DNA from: Paenibacillus lemnae
GTDB taxonomy: Bacteria > Bacillota > Bacilli > Paenibacillales > Paenibacillaceae
Direction: 5' to 3'
NCBI RefSeq assembly: GCF_012933385.1
Contig: NZ_JABBPN010000002.1
Span: 186,001 to 250,000, forward strand
Length of the DNA: 64,000 bases
In this document: in pieces, positions 10,148 to 18,815 of the stretch
How positions within the stretch are numbered: the stretch's first letter is position 1
How the letters are laid out: each line of letters starts with the position of its first letter
Translations under genes and position numbers: made by a program
Notes under the pieces: generated by a model
The model's input: only the letters and a program-made list of their open reading frames with translations
Told to the model about the DNA's origin: nothing
Database searches by the model: none

Positions 10148-10178
10148 AGAGGCGCGGTTACATAACCGCCGCCCCTCT
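10148..10178 (-). promoter_or_regulatory. Intercistronic hairpin between binding-protein and permease genes
   Basis: Inverted repeat: AGAGGcGCGGTTA, loop CAT, TAACCGCcGCCCCTCT. On the transcribed strand it is GC-rich but not followed by a T run, so it looks like an mRNA-stabilising or partial-termination structure. Such elements often lift binding-protein levels above permease levels in sugar operons (known for malE-malF); that role here is inferred. Confidence 0.7.
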
Positions 10179-10196
10179 CATTCTTGGTTTGAACAT

Positions 10197-11681
10197 TTAC
10201 TTACTTGTTTTCCATTCATCGATTTGTTTTTGGGCTTCAGCGATGATTTTGTCAAGTCCTGCGGCTTTCAATCGCTCATTGGCTTTCGGAATAAATTCCT
10301 CCGGGTTCACGGTACCTGTCATCAGCGGGGACCAGAACTCTTCTTTCACATTGTTCAGTGCAGCCAGCTCGGAAGATACATTGGAAGGATCGAAGTTGAA
10401 TCCGAGCAGCGGACTTGGCGTCCCAGCTTCATTAAACTTCTTGAACTCTTCCCACTTGTTCTCCGGATCCTGCGGATTCAGATACGTCAGCATCACATTG
10501 CCCAAGGCAAATGTCGGCATATCATAATTTTTAGATTCCGGAAGATTTTCCGCAACATTCTCGCTCAGTTTCTTGTAATGCACGCCTTCGATACCGGAGT
10601 CAACCAGGTTGCGAAGCGCAGCGTCGGTGTTCAGCAGATTCAGGAATTTCATAGCCTCTTCCGGATGCTCGGAATTGGCGGAGATTGCCTGCATCGATCC
10701 CATTACGGACCAGTTAAACACGGTTGGTTCATTGGCAGGTGTCGATACAACAGGGTAACCGTAGCTCTGGCTCCAGGAATTGTCCGCATACGGCTGGGTT
10801 GCCGCACGGTCCATGAACCAGTTGCCGGATGTGAAGAGATCTTGTGTTGAAGTGGTCGTTGCCGCCTCAGGGGATATATATCCCGCTTTATAGAATTTGT
10901 TCATCGTCTTCAGCGCGTCCATCATTTCCGGCTGCTCCAGGATGTTCACGACTTTCAGTTCATCGTTCTCCAGGCTGACAGCCATGGGCAGCTTCTCGAT
11001 GATGTAGTCATATGGCAGCAGGTTCTGCGGTCCGTAGTCCTTGCCGATCGCGAATGGAACAACATTTGGATCATTTTCCTTAATCGTTTTCAGAAGCGGC
11101 TCCATATCCTCGAGCGTTTTCAAGCCGTCAATACTCAAATTATGTTTTTCAAGCAGGCTCTTGTTAAAGCGCCATACCTCTTGGGCAGGAAGCTCCTTGT
11201 TGGCAGGAATGCCGTAATTGTGTCCATCCACCTTGGAGCCTTCCAGGAAGGCAGGATCGAGTACTTCCTTGATGCCTTGTCCATGATCTTCGAGCAGCTG
11301 ATCCAGTTCCATGAATGCACCCTTTCTCGCATTTTGAACGTAATCGAACGCCCAGGAGCTGGTGAAGAGGATATCCATCGGCTCACCGGAAGCAGCCATG
11401 ACCTGCATCTTCTGCGTATAATCACCGAAGTCGATCATCTTCATATCTACAGTTACGCCGATTTTCTCGGATGTATATTTATTAATCTCAGCTTCCACCT
11501 TCTCCAGATCTTTCTGCGGTGCACCAATGGTGTACCAGATCAGCTCGGTGGCGCTTGCATTCTCGCCGCTGCCTGCGCTTTCATTTCCAGTGTTACTCTT
11601 TCCCCCGCATGCAGAAAGCAGCATGGATGCGGACAGCATCACGGTCAGCGGCAGAAGCCATTTCTTTTTAGAAGTACTCAT
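10197..11681 (-). CDS. Sugar ABC transporter substrate-binding lipoprotein, LplA-like
   Basis: Extracellular solute-binding protein of 494 residues. It has a lipoprotein signal peptide: KKK at 5-7, a hydrophobic stretch, and LLSACGG giving lipidated Cys25; an STGNESAGSG-like linker follows. Length and the WYTIGAPQKDLEKVE start of the mature domain fit the large LplA/YtcQ branch of cluster 1 binding proteins. ATG at 11681 is chosen because AAAGGGAGG sits at ideal distance; upstream in-frame ATGs to 11753 lack a site and would spoil the signal peptide. First gene of the transporter-hydrolase operon, separated from the regulator genes by a terminator. Confidence 0.95.
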   Translation of the reverse strand: MSTSKKKWLLPLTVMLSASMLLSACGGKSNTGNESAGSGENASATELIWYTIGAPQKDLEKVEAEINKYTSEKIGVTVDMKMIDFGDYTQKMQVMAASGEPMDILFTSSWAFDYVQNARKGAFMELDQLLEDHGQGIKEVLDPAFLEGSKVDGHNYGIPANKELPAQEVWRFNKSLLEKHNLSIDGLKTLEDMEPLLKTIKENDPNVVPFAIGKDYGPQNLLPYDYIIEKLPMAVSLENDELKVVNILEQPEMMDALKTMNKFYKAGYISPEAATTTSTQDLFTSGNWFMDRAATQPYADNSWSQSYGYPVVSTPANEPTVFNWSVMGSMQAISANSEHPEEAMKFLNLLNTDAALRNLVDSGIEGVHYKKLSENVAENLPESKNYDMPTFALGNVMLTYLNPQDPENKWEEFKKFNEAGTPSPLLGFNFDPSNVSSELAALNNVKEEFWSPLMTGTVNPEEFIPKANERLKAAGLDKIIAEAQKQIDEWKTSK

Positions 11682-11738
11682 TGTTTGTCCTCCCTTTGTT
11701 CTCTCTCGTATTGTTGCTGCACCATTAAGGTTACCGGA

Positions 11739-11752
11739 TGAAAGCATTTTCA
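11739..11752. promoter_or_regulatory. cre-like site upstream of the binding-protein gene
   Basis: TGAAAGCATTTTCA matches the CcpA target TGWAANCGNTNWCA except for one central base (A for G). It sits 58 bases before the ATG at 11681, within the only leader of the transporter-hydrolase operon, so carbon catabolite repression is likely. Binding is inferred from the consensus. Confidence 0.6.
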
Positions 11753-11789
11753 TATAGGCGATAAATTAAAGTTATTATGGTGAAAATAA

Positions 11790-11824
11790 AGAAAAACTGC
11801 TCTGATTGTGCAGCTCAGAGCAGT
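11790..11824 (-). terminator. Terminator of the yesM-yesN transcript
   Basis: Stem ACTGCTCTGA / TCAGAGCAGT with nine-base loop, then TTTTTC on the minus strand. The 5' arm covers the last codons and stop of the response regulator gene. It separates the regulator transcript from the transporter operon. Confidence 0.9.
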
Positions 11825-13326
11825 CCTCTAAAGTCTCTCGGTGACAGACCCGTGTTTTTTTTGAATTGTTTATAGAAATAACCGGTTTCCCAATACCCTA
11901 CTCTTTTCGAAATGTCTTGTACTTTCAGATTCGTCGTTCTCAGCAGTTCCTTGGCTTTATCGATTCGGTACCGGTTGATGTATTCCGCAAAGGTTTCCCC
12001 GGTCTCTTTATGAAACAGATGTCCGAGATAGACCGGATGAATATGGTATTGTGCACCCAGCACTTTTAATGAAAGATCTTCATGATAGGCATTGTGAATA
12101 TACTGCAGTACCTGCTGAATGATCGGACTCTTCACATCACTGTTCAGCGCGTCGACCAGATCGCTTACCGCCTGTTTGATCACATCCAGCAATTCATCGA
12201 TCGTTGCTGCCGTCATAATATGATGGAGCGTATTTTTTAGAAAATCGGGTGCTGCACTGTACTGAATATCACTCAACTCCATTTTGAAACGGACAATGAG
12301 CTCGACGGCGGCACTATGCAGTATGCCCGGCACAACCCCCGGGGTATTCCGCAGCTGATCAAAATCACTATCGATTTTCAGAAAAAGCGCTTCTTTATCA
12401 CGGCTGGCAATCCCTTTCGCATAATCGGGCCAGTGCAGGGAGAGGGACCGGGCCGTTTCTTCCTTTCTCTCCTGTATATCGAGATAATCGACATAGGAAG
12501 GCTGCTGAAGGACCAGGAAGTATTCCTGTGCTTCCTTCGCGTGACGGTAGCTCCTTGTTCGCTTACTGCTGATCTCCTGTACGCTTCCCAGAGAAATAGA
12601 GATGTCCTCATCATAGCACCGCTCTCTTGTCTGCTGCAGCAGTCGGATCGCCCGGGGCTTCTCCATATCAGGATCCTCCATCGTGAAGATGACCACGTAA
12701 TCTCCATCATCATCCATGAAAAACAAAACCTGCTCTTCGGCCTCTGTCATCTCCCTGAGCACCGCCTCCAGCTTCGAACTGTGACCACGAATGACAGATA
12801 CCAGCACAAAGGGCTGTTCCAGATTGAGCCCGAGCAGAGACGCCCGTTCCTGAAGCTCCTCATCCCGTATTTTTCCGGTCAGCCAACGGTACAAGATATT
12901 GCTTTTAAGTACGGACATATCATATTCATCCAGCATATAGCTCGCCTTTACGGCGTTAAGCTTGTTGATTGTACCGGAGAGGGTTTCCTCCAGCTCCTCC
13001 AGATTGATCGGTTTGAGTAAATAATTTTCGATTCCAAGACGCATTGCTTCTTTCAAATATGCAAAATCATCAAAGCCGCTGAGCACGATGACTTTAAGAT
13101 CCGGCCGTACCTTTCTCGCTTCCGCAATCAGTTCAAGTCCTGTCATAACCGGCATCGATATATCTGTAATCAGCAGATCCGCAGGCACCTCCTTCAGCTT
13201 GTCCAACGCCTGTCTGCCATTCTCGGCCTGACCGACGATTTCCAATCCGAAATGCTGCCAGTCTACGGCATCATAGAGACCTTCAATAATGAAAGGTTCA
13301 TCATCCACAATAAAAACCTTATACAT
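11815..13326 (-). CDS. YesN-family response regulator (REC + AraC HTH)
   Basis: DNA-binding response regulator of 503 residues. The N-terminal receiver has the acidic pair Asp8-Asp9, phospho-acceptor Asp55 (LLITDISMP), and the KP pair near 105. A long middle region of about 280 residues follows, and an AraC-type double helix-turn-helix occupies the C-terminus (about 400-503; GETFAEYINRYRIDKAKELL, then VGYWETGYFYKQFKK). This is the YesN architecture that pairs with YesM kinases and controls adjacent sugar importers. It overlaps the kinase gene by eight bases, with GGAG ten bases before ATG. Likely activator of the locus below it; the inducer is unknown. Confidence 0.96.
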   Translation of the reverse strand: MYKVFIVDDEPFIIEGLYDAVDWQHFGLEIVGQAENGRQALDKLKEVPADLLITDISMPVMTGLELIAEARKVRPDLKVIVLSGFDDFAYLKEAMRLGIENYLLKPINLEELEETLSGTINKLNAVKASYMLDEYDMSVLKSNILYRWLTGKIRDEELQERASLLGLNLEQPFVLVSVIRGHSSKLEAVLREMTEAEEQVLFFMDDDGDYVVIFTMEDPDMEKPRAIRLLQQTRERCYDEDISISLGSVQEISSKRTRSYRHAKEAQEYFLVLQQPSYVDYLDIQERKEETARSLSLHWPDYAKGIASRDKEALFLKIDSDFDQLRNTPGVVPGILHSAAVELIVRFKMELSDIQYSAAPDFLKNTLHHIMTAATIDELLDVIKQAVSDLVDALNSDVKSPIIQQVLQYIHNAYHEDLSLKVLGAQYHIHPVYLGHLFHKETGETFAEYINRYRIDKAKELLRTTNLKVQDISKRVGYWETGYFYKQFKKNTGLSPRDFRGLL

Positions 13327-15142
13327 GCTGTCTCAACTCCTCATCTATCACGGGAATTTTAAGCGTCACCGTCGTTCCTTGTTCCTGGCTGCTCTCAATA
13401 CCCATCCCATATTCCGGTCCATAGGTCAGCCTTAATCGTTCGCTGACACTGCGAAGACCAAATGATTCCCTGTCAGACTCTGCGGAAAGAAGCCGCCTGC
13501 GCACAGATTCAAGGACATCTTGTGACATTCCTTTTCCATTATCCTGAACGGTGATGAACATATCCTGTTCTTCCCGTGTGACGGTAATATCAATAATATT
13601 ATCATCACCATCTGCACGCAGACCATGAACGATATAATTTTCAATCAGCGGCTGCAGTGACATTTTGATCATAGAAAGGTCTTTAAGCGCAGGGTCCCAA
13701 TTGATCTTGTATATGAACTTGTCTTTATACCGGATCCGGAACAGTTCCAGATAAAGCCGGCATGCTTCCAATTCGTCTTTCAAGGTGTAATGTTCTTTAC
13801 GCTGCACCATATTTTTGAACAATACAGACAGGCTGTAGATCATATCACCGACATCACGAGCTCCGTGAGAAAGTGCCCTCATCCGGATGACTTCAAGGGT
13901 ATTGTATAGAAAATGAGGATTAATACGTGCCTGAAGTGAAGATAATTCGGCCTTCTTTTCGTTGATCTCCGCAAGATACACCTTGTCGATGTATCGGGTG
14001 AGCTCATCCAGCATTTCGTTAAAGCTTTTGGAGATTTGGCCGAGCTGATCTTCTTTGGGATCCTGAATCCTGGCTACAAAATCTCCGGTCTCCACCTTGC
14101 GCATGAATCGGATAATATTATTGGTACGCTTGGAATAACTCACAATCAGCAGACCGGGCAGGCTGACCGCAATGATGATACAAAGCGCTGATAACAGAAT
14201 AATCGTATTGCGAATCCCTCGGTATCCGGCCGCAATCTCAGCTTTTGGCGCAACACCGACGACGGTAAATCCGCCCTGATTGTTGGACAGTGTGACCGTA
14301 TAGGAGGCCTGCTCCAGATCGACGGTCTGTTCCGAATTCAGCAGCTTTTGTGCATAAGGATAACGCTCTCCATAATATCGGCCGGAAGAATCATACATCA
14401 CCTGACCATCCGCATTCAGGATGAGCACATAACCTTTCATCTCGGGGGCAGCACTGTGAAGCACCTGGTCCAGGCCGTGGGATTTGAAATAGACCAGCAG
14501 CTGACCCAAGTTCTTATACGTTCTCATATCATTAATCGGCGTCCGCACCGAGTACAACGGCGTATCCTGATCATCCGTCAATTTCCGCACCCATTCATTC
14601 GGAACCGAAACGCTTGGTGTCTCCAGTGCCATTACGTCCGGTATATAGGAGCGGGATTGATTTGCCTGGAACAGCTTCGTCATTCCCCCCTGGGTATACA
14701 CATAAACATACTGCTTCTCCGCACTGTAGAGCATCAGGTTCTGAATTTCCGGGTCATCTTCGAGACTTTTCTTGAAATAATCCAGGACACTTTCTGGGCT
14801 TCCACCCGGATAAGCATCCATGCGGTCGATCCGTTTGGCTATATAGTCTTCAAAAGAATTCAGGAGAAAATAAGAGGTGTCCTGACCCAGCGAAGGGCTG
14901 CGGTATAAATCATTGACATAAGACTGGATACTTACATATTTCTGATGGACATATCGTTCCACCCGCTCTACGGCTTCGCGCTGACTGCTCAGTTCGTTCT
15001 GAATCACAGACTGCGATAGCATCCGGAACATGAGATACGAGAGGGTGACAATCGTCGTCACTGCGATCACCACGAACAAGAGCAGCATTTTGGTGAACAT
15101 ATTGTTTTTGACATATCTGCGGTAAAAATGAACGGGAGACAT
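13319..15142 (-). CDS. YesM-family sensor histidine kinase
   Basis: Membrane sensor kinase of 607 residues. Order: short cytoplasmic N-terminus, membrane helix one (about 18-40), a large extracytoplasmic sensing domain of the dCache type (about 41-305), helix two (about 311-337), HAMP (338-390), the His_kinase block with phospho-accepting His410 (QARINPHFLYNTLE), and an ATPase domain with N box near 492-504 (LQPLIENYIVHGL) and DNGKGM. GGAGGTG lies seven bases before ATG. First gene of the two-gene regulator transcript. The sensing domain probably detects the sugar outside or the loaded binding protein (inference from the family). Confidence 0.96.
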   Translation of the reverse strand: MSPVHFYRRYVKNNMFTKMLLLFVVIAVTTIVTLSYLMFRMLSQSVIQNELSSQREAVERVERYVHQKYVSIQSYVNDLYRSPSLGQDTSYFLLNSFEDYIAKRIDRMDAYPGGSPESVLDYFKKSLEDDPEIQNLMLYSAEKQYVYVYTQGGMTKLFQANQSRSYIPDVMALETPSVSVPNEWVRKLTDDQDTPLYSVRTPINDMRTYKNLGQLLVYFKSHGLDQVLHSAAPEMKGYVLILNADGQVMYDSSGRYYGERYPYAQKLLNSEQTVDLEQASYTVTLSNNQGGFTVVGVAPKAEIAAGYRGIRNTIILLSALCIIIAVSLPGLLIVSYSKRTNNIIRFMRKVETGDFVARIQDPKEDQLGQISKSFNEMLDELTRYIDKVYLAEINEKKAELSSLQARINPHFLYNTLEVIRMRALSHGARDVGDMIYSLSVLFKNMVQRKEHYTLKDELEACRLYLELFRIRYKDKFIYKINWDPALKDLSMIKMSLQPLIENYIVHGLRADGDDNIIDITVTREEQDMFITVQDNGKGMSQDVLESVRRRLLSAESDRESFGLRSVSERLRLTYGPEYGMGIESSQEQGTTVTLKIPVIDEELRQHV

Positions 15143-15193
15143 CTGTCCCCACCTCCGGGTTTCTGGTTGAAACTTTAATTGACGCTATCTTCT

Positions 15194-15202
15194 ATCATAA
15201 CA
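15194..15202 (-). promoter_or_regulatory. Extended -10 promoter candidate for yesM-yesN
   Basis: On the minus strand TGTTATGAT fits an extended -10 (TGnTATGAT), about 50 bases before the kinase ATG. No good -35 is seen, which is tolerated by extended -10 promoters. Confidence 0.45.
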
Positions 15203-15242
15203 CGCAATGTCATCTGTTGATGAATGGTTAAAGAAGGAACAC

Positions 15243-15276
15243 AAAAAAAGATGTTCCCATAATCATGGAACATCTT
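15243..15276 (-). terminator. Terminator of the 15285-15758 gene
   Basis: Minus strand: AAGATGTTCC, short loop, GGGAACATCTT, then a run of seven T. It starts nine bases after the stop codon. Confidence 0.9.
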
Positions 15277-15284
15277 CCGCGGTT

Positions 15285-15758
15285 TCATACGTTCAATATA
15301 CCGTTGTCTTTAAATATCGTGCTCACCCTGTTCTGCTGAGAAGGATCACATGCTATAAGTATCAGCGTCCGGTCCATCTCTACCTGCTGTTCATATTTGC
15401 TGGCCTCTTGTTCGGGGATGCCTGTCATCGTCAGGATGCGGGTAAGGCTGAACTCTGTATCATGGCCGCCAACCCCCGCACCTGCCATAATTTTGGCCGC
15501 AGGCCCTGTAGCGACAGCCGGCTCGGACAATACGCCTAAACCTGCCGCCATCTGCCTTACCAGACCAATAACGATCCGGGAAGAAGGACCCGTTTCCGGT
15601 TCATCCAGCTTGGTCTGCTGACTCAATCTTTTCAATTGTTTAACCTTTCGGCCAACAACCGAGATGTCCTTGACATTAATACCTGCCTCTTCCAACTGTT
15701 TCACCGTACGGTGGAGGTCACCTTCCGCATCAAAAACACCTACCATTAATATGGCCAT
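15285..15758 (-). CDS. General stress protein 17M/YflT-like protein
   Basis: A 157-residue soluble protein. The opening MAILMVGVFDAEGDLHRTVK, a predicted beta strand then helix, and the later glycine-rich GLGVLSEPAVATGPAAKIM segment recall the heat-induced YflT/GspM domain, known from general stress proteins of bacilli with poorly defined function. The match is to overall pattern, not a catalytic motif. ATG at 15758 is preferred to ATG at 15773 because GGAGG lies eight bases upstream of it. Single gene with its own terminator, divergent from the L,D-transpeptidase gene. Confidence 0.65.
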   Translation of the reverse strand: MAILMVGVFDAEGDLHRTVKQLEEAGINVKDISVVGRKVKQLKRLSQQTKLDEPETGPSSRIVIGLVRQMAAGLGVLSEPAVATGPAAKIMAGAGVGGHDTEFSLTRILTMTGIPEQEASKYEQQVEMDRTLILIACDPSQQNRVSTIFKDNGILNV

Positions 15759-15917
15759 CCTTAATTCCTCCATCCTGCCATTCTATAGATAGAAATGTAT
15801 TAACCATCTGAAATAAAGGTCAATCGGATGGTAATGCTTGTTAAGAAGAAGCCTATTTTCAGACAACTAGAAGCAAAACCTTTCTTTTCTCATAACTTAA
15901 AGAAAGGAGTGAACCCT

Positions 15918-16256
15918 ATGCCTAAGTACAGAATCATCGTGGATTTATCCAATTTCAGATTATATCTTCTGGATGGTGACCAGGTGGAGCGTGAATTTCC
16001 GATTGCTGTCGGAAAAATGGCAACCCAAACCCCGCCAGGCAACTATACCATTGTGAATAAAGAGCCCAATCCCGGTGGACCCTACGGCTCCTATTGGCTG
16101 GGTCTATCCAAACCGCATTATGGTATTCACGGAACTAACAATCCGGCTTCGATCGGCCGTGCGGTGTCCAGGGGCTGCATTCGAATGTACAACGAGGATG
16201 TTAACCTGCTCGCTTCCCTGGTTCCCATTCATACCCAGGTTACGATTCGACCATGA
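15918..16256 (+). CDS. Small L,D-transpeptidase (YkuD domain)
   Basis: A 112-residue YkuD-domain protein, expected to make or exchange 3-3 peptidoglycan cross-links, classically in spore or envelope assembly. The signature is complete: GIHGTN with His71, and SRGCIRM with catalytic Cys87. No signal peptide and no LysM domain are present, so it is the bare catalytic domain; some Bacillus spore transpeptidases are exported or carry LysM, so how this one meets its substrate is unclear. AAAGGAG precedes ATG at 15918, which is why upstream in-frame ATGs (to 15828) were dropped. Confidence 0.93.
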   Translation: MPKYRIIVDLSNFRLYLLDGDQVEREFPIAVGKMATQTPPGNYTIVNKEPNPGGPYGSYWLGLSKPHYGIHGTNNPASIGRAVSRGCIRMYNEDVNLLASLVPIHTQVTIRP

Positions 16257-16282
16257 AGACTCTTTATGATCTTCATGGTGTT
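16251..16282 (+). terminator. Hairpin after the L,D-transpeptidase gene
   Basis: CCATGAAGA / TCTTCATGG with a ten-base loop, overlapping the stop codon and followed only by TGTTT. The weak T run makes it a modest terminator. Confidence 0.6.
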
Positions 16283-16386
16283 TAAACCTCATGATTTGGT
16301 TAATGAGAACTATCACGTCAGACAAGCATGTATACATACTTACTTACTTGAATATCTGTTGAATACATATCCTGGAGGGATGCCTC

Positions 16387-17463
16387 ATGATGCAGAGTAA
16401 ATATTTTCGCACCTGCCTCGGCATAATTGCACTGTTGTTAATTATTTATTTGACCACCAAAATCAGCTTTCTGTTTCAACCCCTGGTTTCCATTTTCAAT
16501 ATGCTGCTCGTCCCGATGGCGATATCCGGGTTTTTCTTTTACCTGCTTCGTCCCATTGTAGACCATCTGGAGCGGCGTAAGATCAAGCGCCCTCTGGGTG
16601 TGCTCCTCATTTATTTCGTATTTGCGGGCCTGTTCGCCATCTTCGTGGTGACCATCTGGCCTACACTTCAGGAACAGATTGAAAATTTTGTGATGAACGC
16701 TCCTAATCTGGTACAGGATTTGCAGAAACAGATGACCCAGCTGCAGCAAAGCTCTTTCTTCGGACGGTTCATGCCTTCGGAATCCGAAATTTACACCCGG
16801 GCTACTGAAATTGCTGACCAGGCGATGACATGGATCAGCAACTCCTTGACCAACCTGATCACGGTCGTATCCAATGTGTTTATCATTCTCGCCACGGTTC
16901 CTATCATTTTGTATTATATGCTGAAAGAAAGCGACAAGCTGCCTCCGAAGCTGCTTGGCATTCTGCCTAGACGTTTCCGCCGCGATGGTCAGGAAGTGCT
17001 GAAAGAAATTGACGGTGCATTAAGCAATTTCATTATCGGCAAGGTGATCCTGAATCTAGTGCTCAGTATTCTAATCTACATTGGTTTCCTGATCATCGGA
17101 CTTCCCTATTCGCTCTTGCTGACCCTGATCTCATTTGTGCTCAACTTCATTCCCTATGTCGGTGCCCTGCTGGCCACGATCCCGGTCGTCATTGTCGGGT
17201 TTATTGAATCGCCCAGCATCGCGATCTGGTCTGTCGTGGTCATCGTGATCGCTCAGCAAATTCAGGACAATATTCTGACCCCTGTCATTTACGGCAAACA
17301 GCTGGATATCCATCCGCTTACGACCATCATTTTATTGCTGGTGGGCGGCAATTTCTTCGGCATGCTCGGCGTGCTGCTGGCTATACCGGCATACATGGTG
17401 ATCAAAATCGTCGTGGTACGGGTGTACGAGCTTTTCGTTGCTGAAAAGGTTGAGAACGCATAG
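16387..17463 (+). CDS. AI-2E family transporter (YtvI/DUF20 type)
   Basis: Integral membrane protein of 358 residues with about seven to eight membrane segments: a pair at about 8-58, one near 70-92, one near 155-180, and a C-terminal cluster from about 215. Features typical of the AI-2E/UPF0118 family: the long cytoplasmic helical stretch after the third segment, the PPKLLGILPRRFR loop and the FVLNFIPYVGALLATIP block. Members export autoinducer-like solutes or act as Na+/H+ antiporters; the substrate here is unknown. GGAGGGA precedes ATG at 16387. Monocistronic, ended by a strong bidirectional terminator. Confidence 0.93.
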   Translation: MMQSKYFRTCLGIIALLLIIYLTTKISFLFQPLVSIFNMLLVPMAISGFFFYLLRPIVDHLERRKIKRPLGVLLIYFVFAGLFAIFVVTIWPTLQEQIENFVMNAPNLVQDLQKQMTQLQQSSFFGRFMPSESEIYTRATEIADQAMTWISNSLTNLITVVSNVFIILATVPIILYYMLKESDKLPPKLLGILPRRFRRDGQEVLKEIDGALSNFIIGKVILNLVLSILIYIGFLIIGLPYSLLLTLISFVLNFIPYVGALLATIPVVIVGFIESPSIAIWSVVVIVIAQQIQDNILTPVIYGKQLDIHPLTTIILLLVGGNFFGMLGVLLAIPAYMVIKIVVVRVYELFVAEKVENA

Positions 17464-17481
17464 CGGCTCTGGCCAGTATGA

Positions 17482-17549
17482 AAAAAGCACCTTTGCATGG
17501 AACCTGATCAGCTAATTTGCTGAACGGTCCGTATGCAAAGGTGCTTTTT
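17482..17549. terminator. Bidirectional terminator between convergent genes
   Basis: A 17-bp perfect stem, AAAAAGCACCTTTGCAT / ATGCAAAGGTGCTTTTT, with a 34-base loop. It gives a T run on both strands, serving the AI-2E gene (plus) and the 17596-17991 gene (minus). Confidence 0.92.
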
Positions 17550-17595
17550 AAGGTTTGGGTGTTTGCAGATGCCGATGGCGTTACACCTGATCGCC

Positions 17596-17991
17596 CTATG
17601 CACGGCCGCGGAGCGAACGCACGACAAACTGGTGTTCATCCTTTCGCAGACACTGTCCAGTGGACAGTGTGACCGTGTCCTGATCATGCGCGGTCATGAC
17701 ACCCTGGTATGCAGCTAATGTATCCTCTTTCCATACCATGACACTGGAGCGGAAATAGACAGCATTATCAAATTGCATGGAATGCTTCACCCGATATCCG
17801 ATCCCATTCAGCGCAGGAGTATGATCCAGCTGCTCCACCTTCGCGACCAGATGAAAAGGTATCGTAATATCTCCCGGCGATAACACAATTTTCTCCTGGG
17901 CGGTATCCCAGGCTTTCAATGTTCCTTCCGTCACGGTCCCTGCACTGTCCCTGCGAAGAACAGCCACATGACGTCCTACCCAATGCTTCAA
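17596..17991 (-). CDS. Conserved hypothetical protein downstream of ung
   Basis: About 131 residues, not recognised with confidence. It begins KHWVGRHVAVLRRDSAGTVT and continues with repeated short beta strands, which could be a small beta-barrel (PRC- or Sm-like) fold. It has no membrane segment, signal or cysteine motif. The frame could open at ATG 18054, but that would overlap ung by 34 bases and has no ribosome site. GGGAGG lies eight bases before TTG 17991 and three before GTG 18000, so TTG 17991 is preferred. It lies 29 bases after ung and is probably co-transcribed. Confidence 0.7.
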   Translation of the reverse strand: MKHWVGRHVAVLRRDSAGTVTEGTLKAWDTAQEKIVLSPGDITIPFHLVAKVEQLDHTPALNGIGYRVKHSMQFDNAVYFRSSVMVWKEDTLAAYQGVMTAHDQDTVTLSTGQCLRKDEHQFVVRSLRGRA

Positions 17992-18020
17992 GTCACTCAC
18001 CTCCCGGTTGGCTCGCTTGA

Positions 18021-18701
18021 TTACGTATCCGTGTCTGTGTCCGGAATACTCCAATCCACAGGCGCTGCTTCATGTTCCATCAGAAAAGCGTTGGATTTCG
18101 AAAAAGGCCGGCTTCCAAAAAATCCTTTATGTGCCGCAAACGGGCTCGGGTGTGTCGATTCCAGCACCAGATGGCGGCTGCGATCAACAAAGGCACCTTT
18201 TTTCTGGGCATGGCTGCCCCATAGAATAAATACCAGCGGGGATGTCCGTTCATTCAGCTTTTCAATCACAGCATCCGTAAACGTCTCCCATCCGAGACCC
18301 TTATGCGAGTTCGGCTGGCTCTCCCTCACCGTAAGCACCGCATTCAGCAGGAGTACTCCCTGATTCGCCCAATGCATCAGCGATCCGTGATTCGGTATCG
18401 GCACATGCACATCAGCAGCCAGCTCTTTATGAATGTTGCGTAAAGACGGCGGTATGCGGACACCGGGTCTGACCGAAAAGCTCAGCCCCTCTGCCTGTCC
18501 CCGGCCATGATAGGGATCCTGCCCCAGGATCACCACCTTGGTATCCTGATATGCAGTTTGTTTCAATGCGCGAAAAATGTCTTCCTTAGGCGGATACACC
18601 GTGTGTTCCTTGTATTCCACAGCCAATTTCATACGAATATCATTAAAATAAGGTTTATTTAGTTCTTCCTGCAGGACTTCATCCCAGTCGTTGTTAAACA
18701 C
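18021..18701 (-). CDS. ung: Uracil-DNA glycosylase
   Basis: Family 1 uracil-DNA glycosylase, which starts base excision repair by removing uracil from DNA. The signatures are complete: ILGQDPYHG with the catalytic Asp, LLLNAVLTVRE, and the DNA-intercalating HPSPFAAHKGF loop with its catalytic His. About 226 residues, standard length. The frame opens at ATG 18719, but GAGGAGG sits inside that extension, five bases before GTG 18701. Starting there gives the short N-terminus usual in Bacillus Ung. Probably followed by the hypothetical gene at 17596. Confidence 0.96.
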   Translation of the reverse strand: MFNNDWDEVLQEELNKPYFNDIRMKLAVEYKEHTVYPPKEDIFRALKQTAYQDTKVVILGQDPYHGRGQAEGLSFSVRPGVRIPPSLRNIHKELAADVHVPIPNHGSLMHWANQGVLLLNAVLTVRESQPNSHKGLGWETFTDAVIEKLNERTSPLVFILWGSHAQKKGAFVDRSRHLVLESTHPSPFAAHKGFFGSRPFSKSNAFLMEHEAAPVDWSIPDTDTDT

Positions 18702-18772
18702 AGCAGCCTCCTCGCCCATGAATATGTAAAGGATTTCATGTGATGTACTGAAATTCTACAACGTTTGTCACA

Positions 18773-18815
18773 AAAAATAAACCGGCTTTCTACCTATTTG
18801 ATAGGCGTGCCGGTT
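18773..18815 (-). terminator. Terminator of the small lipoprotein pair
   Basis: AACCGGC / GCCGGTT outer stem with an inner CCTAT/ATAGG stem, then TATTTTTTG on the minus strand. The 5' arm lies inside the last codons of the 18794 gene. Confidence 0.85.
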
